DNA of 20,419 bases from Planctomycetaceae bacterium UBA6894 (GTDB lineage: Bacteria > Planctomycetota > Planctomycetia > Gemmatales > Gemmataceae): NCBI GenBank assembly GCA_002451275.1, contig DKBS01000160.1:1-20419 (forward strand), given 5' to 3'. A model generated the notes under the pieces. It made no database searches, was not told the DNA's origin, and saw only the letters and a program-made list of their open reading frames with translations. This document shows, piece after piece, positions 1-6,063 of the stretch (its first letter is position 1; every line of letters begins with the position of its first letter). Position numbers and translations under genes: made by a program.

Positions 1-270
1 GAAGTCTTATGTGCGTTCAGGACAATTGCCCCCTTTGCAGCAACTCCCAGGCAGTGCCAGTACGGGCAACGAACAGGATGCCCGTCAGGGCCAATCGGTC
101 CGAAACTCGGGGCCGACCACCTTTGGGCCTAGCCTTCTCAGGTGGAAGAAGGGGCTTGATCCTTTCCCATAAACCGTCTGGCAGCAAAGGCTTGGCCATC
201 TCCGGTCCTCCTCGACCGGTTTACAATAAACCCCTGCAGCTGTAAGTTCAATAGGTTTTGTTAGAGCCCC
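1..270 (-). mobile_element. Remnant of an IS5-family insertion sequence (5' end only)
   Basis: The left edge holds the start of an IS5-like transposase gene read on the minus strand, plus about 70 bases of leader up to the end of the rhodanese gene. The stretch 251-270 reads GGGGCTCTAACAAAACCTA on the minus strand and is a plausible terminal inverted repeat, because it lies just outside the transposase start and about 10 bases from the neighbouring stop codon. The matching far end is not in the window. The transposase reading frame loses its family sequence near base 37, so the element is truncated, or interrupted by something starting near there. The outer boundary is an inference. Confidence 0.45.
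17..199 (-). pseudogene. Truncated IS5-family transposase, N-terminal domain only
   Basis: The 60-residue reading frame starts MAKPLLPDGLWERIKPLLPP and continues with GGRPRVSDRLALTGILF and a GTAWELL motif. This is the N-terminal helix-turn-helix/DUF4096-type domain of IS5-group transposases. In intact relatives the motif runs on into a GCGSGMTCWRRL-type segment and then the DDE catalytic domain. Here it breaks after WELL into QRGQLS and a stop, and the remaining bases to the window edge do not resume the family in any frame I can recognise. No DDE residues are present, so it cannot transpose by itself. A GGAGGA-like ribosome site lies just upstream of the ATG. The break could be a deletion or a second insertion. 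Confidence 0.7.
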
Positions 271-276
271 TTAAAA

Positions 277-918
277 TCACTTCCCACCGGACGATTTGTC
301 CCGCTGGCCTTGGGGCACCTCGCCGCCACCCACCACCGTCCCCTCGAATTGAATCCGAGTGTCGTTGACATTCACCAGCTCGTCCAACTCGTACACATTC
401 GAGTAGCCGTAACCGTACAGATTGATGTAGGTGGGTATGTTCAGCGCCATCGTCAGCGGCTTCTGCTGGTTGACCACTTGGCTTGCCACCGCTTTGCGCA
501 CTCTCGGGCTGGTTAAACTCACAACTTTCGACGCGAAATCCTTTTGGTTGCCGTCGAAGTTGTTATTGCAGTAGATCAAGATTTTTGTTCCAAAGTCTGG
601 AATTAACTTCCCCAAGCTCTCCTGCGTAAAATCCGTAAACGCCAAGTGCTTCGCGCCCTTCACATGGATCCGCTCGTAGCGGAACGCCGACCGCGTGTCC
701 AAAACGATAACACCGGGTTCCTTGCTCATCCGCAGGAAGGTGTTCAGGTCCACCAACCGTTGTGCGCGGTGCCCCTCAACCTCGGCCACTAGGCCCTTGA
801 AATCTTCAAAACTCACCTTGGCTTTCTTGTATTTTGCCGGAGGCGTTGTTTCCGGCTGACCCCACATCACCCCGCCTGTCAGCGCCAGAAAAAACACCGC
901 CAATATGCTCGTTTTCAT
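277..918 (-). CDS. Exported rhodanese-like domain protein
   Basis: The 213-residue protein starts with a signal peptide (MKTSILAVFFLALTGGVMWG, cleavage probably near residue 20). A single rhodanese domain follows at about residues 35-130. The family pattern is visible: a VLDTR strand-turn (71-75), an HVKGAKHL segment (85-92) and ILIYC with the active-loop cysteine at 117, the only cysteine in the protein. Rhodaneses move sulfane sulfur or use the fold for binding; the active loop here, CNNNFDGNQ, is not the usual CxxGxR, so sulfurtransferase activity is uncertain. The C-terminal 80 residues include a YGYGYSNVYEL stretch and a polar tail. The ATG is preceded by a strong GGAGGGG ribosome site. 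The gene lies 153 bases downstream of the P-II gene, so it may have its own promoter. The IS remnant begins right after its stop codon. Confidence 0.82.
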   Translation of the reverse strand: MKTSILAVFFLALTGGVMWGQPETTPPAKYKKAKVSFEDFKGLVAEVEGHRAQRLVDLNTFLRMSKEPGVIVLDTRSAFRYERIHVKGAKHLAFTDFTQESLGKLIPDFGTKILIYCNNNFDGNQKDFASKVVSLTSPRVRKAVASQVVNQQKPLTMALNIPTYINLYGYGYSNVYELDELVNVNDTRIQFEGTVVGGGEVPQGQRDKSSGGK

Positions 919-1071
919 GGTTACCCCTCCAAGAATGGCTGTTCGCCTCTACCGCTCAGCACGAACCATAAGGCGGTCCCACACATCCTCCACGGTCACA
1001 CCCCGGGGAAAACGATGAACCGGCTTATGTGACAGATTATTGGCAAACCCCGCGCCTGATCGGGTAAAGGT

Positions 1072-1419
1072 TCAAATATCCAGCGTGACCACCGACGGGA
1101 TCAAAAAGATTTTCCCATCGCCAATGCGCCCCGTGCGGGCGGCCTTCACCACCGCTTGCTGGGCGTTTTCATACTGCTCGGGCGCCACCGGGATGCTGAT
1201 CTCCACCTTCGGCAGGAACGCCATGCTGTATTCCGAGCCCAGATACCGGTCCAGATACCCCTTCTGGCGACCGTGGCCCTTCGCCTCGCGCACCACGCAG
1301 TCCGCCATGGCCGCCGGCCCCAGGGTGATTTCCAGCACCCGCAAGACCTCGGCTGCCCGGAAGGGCTTCACCACCACGGTCAACAAGCGATAGGGAGGTC
1401 CGGTCTGGCTCATGCTCAT
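1072..1419 (-). CDS. glnB: P-II family signal transduction protein (GlnB/GlnK-like)
   Basis: P-II proteins are trimers that sense 2-oxoglutarate and ATP/ADP and control nitrogen and carbon enzymes by contact. The 115-residue product has the usual length and order: an LLTVVVKPF first strand, the T-loop KGHGRQKGYLDRYLGSEY with a tyrosine at 64 matching the uridylylated Tyr51 of E. coli GlnB, FLPKVEISI, and the C-terminal signature RTGRIGDGKIFLIPS at 95-109. The C-terminal tail is short, ending VVTLDI. The pyruvate kinase stop TGA overlaps this ATG as TGATG, implying translational coupling; a GTG three bases upstream is the alternative start. No ammonium transporter or glutamine synthetase lies beside it, so GlnB and GlnK cannot be told apart. 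Its placement suggests a role in carbon metabolism, which is inference. Confidence 0.88.
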   Translation of the reverse strand: MSMSQTGPPYRLLTVVVKPFRAAEVLRVLEITLGPAAMADCVVREAKGHGRQKGYLDRYLGSEYSMAFLPKVEISIPVAPEQYENAQQAVVKAARTGRIGDGKIFLIPSVVTLDI

Positions 1420-2855
1420 CACATCTGCAGCGCCGTCAGGCTAGGTTCCTGCTTCCCCAGGCCGCTCAGCAGCAGCAACTGCTGGCCCGGTTCGACCAGG
1501 CCCAGCGCGTCGGCCTGCTGCCGTGCCGTCGTCTTGGGTTTCTCGAATTCCTCCGGCGTGATCACGCGTGGAATCACCCCCCACAGCAGATTCATCCGAC
1601 GCGCCACCCGAGCATCGGTGGTCAAAGCGATGATCGGCGCGCTGGGGCGGTTGGAACTCACCTGTGCCGCCGAGGTGCCGCCCTTGCTGCGCACCACCAC
1701 CGCGCGCACCCGCAGGTCCTTGCAAAGCTGCGCGGTCGATTCCGCCACCGCCCGCCGCAACCGCAGCCCCGCATCACGGTCGGCCGCCGCATGGCTCGCG
1801 TGGTCCCGCTCCGATTGCTGGAAATGCGTTTCCAGCGACTGCCAGGCCTCCACCTTCCGGGCGATCCGGTCCATGGTCTTCACCGTTTCCACAGGGAAGG
1901 CACCGGTGGCCGTCTCCGCCGAAAGCATCACCGCGTCGGCCCCGCTCATCACCGCCGTCGAAACATCGCTGGCCTCCGCCCGCGTCGGGCGTGGCTGCGT
2001 CACCATGCTCTCCAGCATCTGCGTGGCCACGATCACCGGCTTTGCGGCGTGGCGGGCCTGCTCCACCAGATCCGCCTGGATGATCGGCACGCTCTCCAGC
2101 GGCATCTCCACACCCAGGTCTCCCCGCGCCACCATCACCCCGTCCGCGGCTTCCAGAATCCCGGCCAGCGCGTCCACCGCCTCGGGCTTTTCAATCTTCG
2201 CGATGATCGGCGTGCTTTGCCCGGCCGCCTCGATCTCCTTGCGCAGATCCGCGATGTCGGAAGGCCGGCGCACAAACGACAGCGCCAGCCAGTCCACACC
2301 CTCCGCCAGAAGGAAACGCGCGTCCTGGCGGTCCCGCTGCGTCAGCGCGGGCGTGGACAGGGCCACTCCGGGCAGGTTCATGCCCTTCTTGTCCTTCAGC
2401 TTCCCCCCGTGCACCACCACGCATTGCACCTCGGTGCCTTCCACCCGCTCCACGCGCAGCTCCAGCAATCCGTCGTCCAGAAGGATGCGGTTCCCCGCCC
2501 GCACATCGTTGGCCAGCGCCGCATACTGCGAGGGAATCAGCCCGTCGCCGCCCGGCACATCCCGCGTGGTCACCGTGACCTTCTGCCCCGGGGTAAGGAC
2601 CATCTCGCCACCGTAGAAGGTCCCCACCCGAATCTTGGGACCGCACAGGTCGCCCAAAATGGCGATGTGCCTCCCCAGTCGGACGCTGATTTCCCGCACA
2701 CGGGCGATCACCTCGCGGTGCTGCTCATGCGTGCCGTGCGACATGTTCAGCCGGAACACATTCACCCCGGCTTCCACCAGGGCTTCCAGCTTTTCCGGGT
2801 CCCTGCTGGCAGGACCAACAGTGGCGACAATGCGGGTGCGGCGATAGGGCGACAT
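1419..2855 (-). CDS. pyk: Pyruvate kinase
   Basis: Converts phosphoenolpyruvate and ADP to pyruvate and ATP, the last step of glycolysis, in the cytosol. The 478-residue length is normal. Visible motifs are FRLNMSHG (34-41), GPKIRVG (72-78), KGMNLPGVALSTPALTQRD in the B/A domain junction (157-175), IAKIEKPEAVD with catalytic Lys220 and metal ligand Glu222, VARGDLGVE with metal ligand Asp246, and VIVATQMLESM (274-284). The C-terminal allosteric domain is present (about 360-478). The ATG has only a weak AGGTAGAAG ribosome site, preceded by a small hairpin. The 3' end overlaps the P-II start. An RraA-family gene lies 61 bases upstream on the same strand. Confidence 0.97.
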   Translation of the reverse strand: MSPYRRTRIVATVGPASRDPEKLEALVEAGVNVFRLNMSHGTHEQHREVIARVREISVRLGRHIAILGDLCGPKIRVGTFYGGEMVLTPGQKVTVTTRDVPGGDGLIPSQYAALANDVRAGNRILLDDGLLELRVERVEGTEVQCVVVHGGKLKDKKGMNLPGVALSTPALTQRDRQDARFLLAEGVDWLALSFVRRPSDIADLRKEIEAAGQSTPIIAKIEKPEAVDALAGILEAADGVMVARGDLGVEMPLESVPIIQADLVEQARHAAKPVIVATQMLESMVTQPRPTRAEASDVSTAVMSGADAVMLSAETATGAFPVETVKTMDRIARKVEAWQSLETHFQQSERDHASHAAADRDAGLRLRRAVAESTAQLCKDLRVRAVVVRSKGGTSAAQVSSNRPSAPIIALTTDARVARRMNLLWGVIPRVITPEEFEKPKTTARQQADALGLVEPGQQLLLLSGLGKQEPSLTALQM

Positions 2856-2871
2856 CTTCTACCTGTTCCCC

Positions 2872-2890
2872 GACTCCATCGAAGGGAGTC
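2872..2890 (-). other. Small hairpin in the pyruvate kinase leader
   Basis: GACTCC and GGAGTC form a perfect 6-base stem around a 7-base loop, 17 bases upstream of the pyruvate kinase ATG and just before its weak ribosome site. There is no T-tract after it, so it is not a normal terminator. It may affect translation or be chance. Confidence 0.25.
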
Positions 2891-2916
2891 CACAAATGAA
2901 ACGATAATCCACCATA

Positions 2917-3663
2917 TCAAGCAGAACCGATTCCGGCCCGCAGCCACTTTTCCAGCTCGCCTAGTTGCCGCACGCACTCCGCGCGGGCCTTGGCGAATCC
3001 GGGACGGTCCACCCGGTCCTGTTTCAGGTAATTCAGAATCTCTGCCTCGGCTTTCAGGTACCTCGCACAGCCCTCCGCCACCAGGGGTGCCACCGGCGCC
3101 GGGATTGTGGCTAGCCCGTTCGAATCACCGTGCAGCAAATCCCCCGGCCGAATGGTCAGCCCGCACACCCGGACCGTCTGGTGCAGCGAAGGAAAGTGGC
3201 AATAACCATGGGCACCCATCGCCCCGGTGGTGAAGCAGGGAAACTTCAACCGGGCCACCTGCTCCAGGTCGCGGCCGGCCCCCGAGGTGACCAGCCCCAC
3301 GGCGCCGAATTTCTGGTAGGTGGTGCACAGGATCTCGCCGAAGGTGGCCGCGGCAGGTGGATCATCCAGATCCTGAAACACCACCACCGGTGGACCGGCC
3401 AATTCCGCCAGCTTCTCCAGTTGCTCTTCCAGCCCCTGGTACGAGTTGTCGCCCGCCGGCGGCTCGGCGGAGCGGAAGGTAGCGGTGCTCGCATAGCCCA
3501 CCATCGGGGGAAGCGTGGGATAGGCCGCCATCAGCCTCCGGTCGGCAAAACCCGCCGACTTCGGTCGCAATCCCGCCAATTCAATCACATTGCACACTGT
3601 GGGCGTGTCGCAACCCCGCAAGGCCGCCAGATCCACTCCCGGAATTTCCGCGTACACCGTCAT
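2917..3663 (-). CDS. RraA-family protein (HMG/CHA aldolase or oxaloacetate decarboxylase-like)
   Basis: The 248-residue protein matches the RraA/4-hydroxy-4-methyl-2-oxoglutarate aldolase family. Members cleave HMG-type 2-oxo acids or decarboxylate oxaloacetate, giving pyruvate, with a divalent metal; some, like E. coli RraA, instead bind RNase E. Visible features are an N-terminal TPTVCNVIELAG (20-31), TSGAGRDLEQVARLKFP with the conserved Arg131-Asp132 pair, CFTTGAMGAHGY (143-154) and GDLLHGDSNGLATIP (174-188), where family members carry GDxVxxDxxG. About 60 C-terminal residues are helical and charged. The start has a GGGAGA ribosome site. Context next to pyruvate kinase favours an enzyme making pyruvate over an RNase E regulator, but the substrate cannot be read from sequence. 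Confidence 0.8.
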   Translation of the reverse strand: MTVYAEIPGVDLAALRGCDTPTVCNVIELAGLRPKSAGFADRRLMAAYPTLPPMVGYASTATFRSAEPPAGDNSYQGLEEQLEKLAELAGPPVVVFQDLDDPPAAATFGEILCTTYQKFGAVGLVTSGAGRDLEQVARLKFPCFTTGAMGAHGYCHFPSLHQTVRVCGLTIRPGDLLHGDSNGLATIPAPVAPLVAEGCARYLKAEAEILNYLKQDRVDRPGFAKARAECVRQLGELEKWLRAGIGSA

Positions 3664-3741
3664 TCTTCTGCTCTCCCTTGGGTTAACCTCTAAGCTAAAG
3701 GGTGTTCCCGTTCACTGACAGCCCTGCAGGCGGCTTCCCCC

Positions 3742-4047
3742 ATGCTTTTTCCATGGCTCCACCTGGCTCTCGGTCTCGGCTGGCTCCTCTTCGGCATGGC
3801 GATGCTCACCGGCTTGCTGTCCGGCCCGTGGAGCACCATCCAGGTGGGTGAAGCCCGTTTCTCCGCCGGCTGGCTGGCCGTGGTCCTGGGCCTGTACAAT
3901 CTGGTCCGTTGGTACCATCGCCGCGGCCTGTTGGGCACCCGCCGGTGGGAACTGGCCCAACACCGGTACCGTCAAGAACTTCTGCGGCAGGCCAAGGGCA
4001 CCAATCCAGCCGACCCCCCATCAACCGTCCGGGACCAGACCCCATGA
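3742..4047 (+). CDS. Small two-helix membrane protein of unknown function
   Basis: I do not recognise this 101-residue protein. It has a hydrophobic N-terminal segment (about residues 3-28, rich in Leu, Gly and Trp) and a second one (about 41-57, AGWLAVVLGLYNLVRW). A strongly basic cytosol-type tail follows (HRRGLLGTRRWELAQHRYRQ) and then a polar, Pro/Thr-rich end. By the positive-inside rule both ends lie in the cytoplasm. The ribosome site is weak. The stop codon overlaps the start of the next gene (ATGA), so the two are probably cotranslated. It diverges from the RraA-like gene across 78 bases. Confidence 0.6.
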   Translation: MLFPWLHLALGLGWLLFGMAMLTGLLSGPWSTIQVGEARFSAGWLAVVLGLYNLVRWYHRRGLLGTRRWELAQHRYRQELLRQAKGTNPADPPSTVRDQTP

Positions 4048-4736
4048 TGCGCCTCCGCCGGATGTCGGTGCCCGCCTTGCTGGGAGCCTTCCTGGCCATG
4101 GCCCGACTCGATACCGAAACTGCCCTGGCTTTCCCCGCCCCGCAAGGCCCCACCCAAACCAAGCCCAAGTCAAAACCAAAGGCCAGGGAAACCGCTATCG
4201 ACACCATCGAGCAGGGCTCAGCGCTGGGCCCGGGCACCTGGACCGGACTGATCAAGGACTCCCCGCCCTCCGATATCCAAATGATCATGGCCTACCATCC
4301 CCAGCTCACGCAGGGATTACCGGTCCCCGGGTTGAATCAGCCGGCTCCCAAGGCCAAAAACGCCAAGGCAGCCGCTGCGGCTCAGGCCAGGCAACGGAAC
4401 GAGGCCCTTCAAAAACTCAAGGATGGCTGGAAATCGTTCCGCTTCGACCTCACCGAATCGGTGCCGCTCCGCTTCCTCGTTCTTCCCGACCCGTTCGATG
4501 ACAAGGGCGAGATCCTCAAGCCCACCCCAGAGCAACTGGATCAACTGAAAAAAGGCGGCATCCCCGGCAGGGTGAACCAACTGCGCCCGGGCATGGTGGT
4601 GCGCGTCCACCAGGTGCAGGACGGCACCCGCATGATCGTTGACAAGGTCGATGTGCTGCGCGAGGTGGAGCTGAACCTGCCCGGCCTCAACGATCGGAAG
4701 GCAGCTCCGAAGGCTCAACCGAAGAAGAAGGGATAA
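4044..4736 (+). CDS. Exported lysine-rich protein of unknown function
   Basis: The ATG at 4044 overlaps the previous stop as ATGA and gives a 230-residue product beginning MMRLRRMSVPALLGAFLAMA, a good signal peptide with cleavage probably near ALA-F at 27-30. A longer in-frame opening to 3909 would bury the signal sequence and lies inside the previous gene, so I rejected it. After a Pro/Lys linker (31-48), the protein has a middle part (50-100), an Ala/Lys coil-like stretch (101-125), and a more ordered region (128-212) with WKSFRFDLTESVPLRFLVLP and a beta-rich LRPGMVVRVHQVQDGTRMIV. It ends in a basic tail. The family is not recognised. Its last 50 bases overlap the 3' end of the convergent symporter gene. 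Confidence 0.65.
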   Translation: MMRLRRMSVPALLGAFLAMARLDTETALAFPAPQGPTQTKPKSKPKARETAIDTIEQGSALGPGTWTGLIKDSPPSDIQMIMAYHPQLTQGLPVPGLNQPAPKAKNAKAAAAAQARQRNEALQKLKDGWKSFRFDLTESVPLRFLVLPDPFDDKGEILKPTPEQLDQLKKGGIPGRVNQLRPGMVVRVHQVQDGTRMIVDKVDVLREVELNLPGLNDRKAAPKAQPKKKG

Positions 4737-6009
4737 CCACCCCGCTCTCGTTGAATTCCCCCTCCCACCGCGCCATCACCACGGTGGCCAGGCAGTTCCC
4801 CACCAGGTTGATGCTGGTGCGCGCCATGTCCATGAAGGCATCCACACCCAGGATGGTCCCCACCGCCGCCAGGGCCAGGGTCAGTTGCTCCGGTTGCAGC
4901 ACGCCCTTGCCTTGCAGATAGGCGCCAAAGCTCACCAATGTGCCCGACAGGATCACCAGCGAGGCCCGCGGCACCGCCGCTACTCCCTTGCTGGTCAGCA
5001 TCAGCATTAGCATCATCAGCAACTGGTCGGTGAATGCCAACTCCACCCCCGCCGCCTGGAAACAGAAGATGCTGGCCACCGCCAGGTACAGCGTCGAACC
5101 GTCCAGGTTGAACGAGTAACCGGTCGGCAATACGAATGCCACGATCCGCCTGGGTACGCCGAACGCCTCCAGGTTCTGCATCGCCTTGGGCAGCGCCGCC
5201 TCGCTCGACGCGCTCGAAAACGCCAAAAGCGCCGGCTCCCGCACCACCTTCCAGAAACCCGCCACCGGCACCCGGAACAGCACCATCACCGGCACCAGCA
5301 CCACCAGGCAGAAAACCGCCAGAGCCGTGTACAGCGTCATCACCAAAAGCGCCAGGTTCCCCAGCACCTCGGGCCCGCTCTTCGCCACCGTGTACGCGAT
5401 CGCCGCGCCGATGGCGATGGGGGCATACAGCATCACCAGCCCGGTGAACTTGAACATCACCTGCGCCACCGCTTCCAGGAATTCCAGAATGGGCACGCGG
5501 TATTTGTCAGGCGTCTGCACCAGCGCGATGGCGAAGATCACCGCCCAGATCACCAGTTGCAGCACCTCATTCTTGGCCGCCGCCTCCACCACGCTAGCCG
5601 GGAAGACATGCTCCAGGAACGAGTCCACCGTCGCCTGCTTGCCCGCGAATTCCTGCGCTTTCTCCGCGCTGACCCGGGTCGTGTCGATGCCGGCACCCGG
5701 CCTCGCCAGGTTCACCGCCCCCAGGCCAATGAACAGCGCCAGCGTGGTCACCACCTCGAAATAAATGAATGACCGGATCGCCAGACGCCCCATCTGACGC
5801 AGGTCTTCACAATGACCCGCGATCCCCACCACCAAGGTGGAAAACAACAACGGCGCGATCAGCGACTTGATCAGCCGCATGAAGATGGTGCTCGAAAGTG
5901 GATTTAGGTGCAGGCTGATCCCGGGCAGGAAAAGCCCCAGAAGCAGGCCGATGACCATCGCCACCAGGATCCACTGGCTCAGCGAAATCCTTGTAAACAT
6001 CCGCAGCAT
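4687..6009 (-). CDS. Glutamate/aspartate or dicarboxylate:cation symporter (DAACS family)
   Basis: Inner-membrane secondary transporter that takes up acidic amino acids or C4-dicarboxylates with Na+ or H+. From the ATG at 6009 it is 440 residues with about eight membrane helices and two re-entrant hairpins. Visible motifs are the serine-rich SSASSEAALP of hairpin 1 (265-274), NLDGS (301-305, the NMDGT cation motif), SKGVAAVPRASL of hairpin 2 (340-351) and the helix-8 substrate site DMARTSINLVGN with Asp394, Arg397, Thr398 and Asn401. Those four numbers are the same as in archaeal GltPh. The arginine and aspartate favour acidic amino acids, but DctA-type substrates cannot be excluded. A GTG at 6039 would add ten residues; neither start has a clear ribosome site. 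The gene follows polX by 54 bases. Confidence 0.93.
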   Translation of the reverse strand: MLRMFTRISLSQWILVAMVIGLLLGLFLPGISLHLNPLSSTIFMRLIKSLIAPLLFSTLVVGIAGHCEDLRQMGRLAIRSFIYFEVVTTLALFIGLGAVNLARPGAGIDTTRVSAEKAQEFAGKQATVDSFLEHVFPASVVEAAAKNEVLQLVIWAVIFAIALVQTPDKYRVPILEFLEAVAQVMFKFTGLVMLYAPIAIGAAIAYTVAKSGPEVLGNLALLVMTLYTALAVFCLVVLVPVMVLFRVPVAGFWKVVREPALLAFSSASSEAALPKAMQNLEAFGVPRRIVAFVLPTGYSFNLDGSTLYLAVASIFCFQAAGVELAFTDQLLMMLMLMLTSKGVAAVPRASLVILSGTLVSFGAYLQGKGVLQPEQLTLALAAVGTILGVDAFMDMARTSINLVGNCLATVVMARWEGEFNESGVVIPSSSVEPSELPSDR

Positions 6010-6063
6010 GTTTGGCCCCGACCCGACACCGCTTTGCACCAGAAGCGCAGTATACCCGGAGTG

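Noticed and set aside
1156..3233. Long plus-strand reading frames of about 480 residues opposite pyruvate kinase
   Set aside because: They are antisense to a complete pyruvate kinase with all motifs, have Arg/Pro/His-rich low-quality sequence and no family resemblance; high-GC shadows.
3909..4043. Upstream extension of the exported basic protein to 3909
   Set aside because: It overlaps the membrane-protein gene for its whole length, is Pro/Arg-rich, and would hide the signal peptide; ATG 4044 with ATGA overlap is better.
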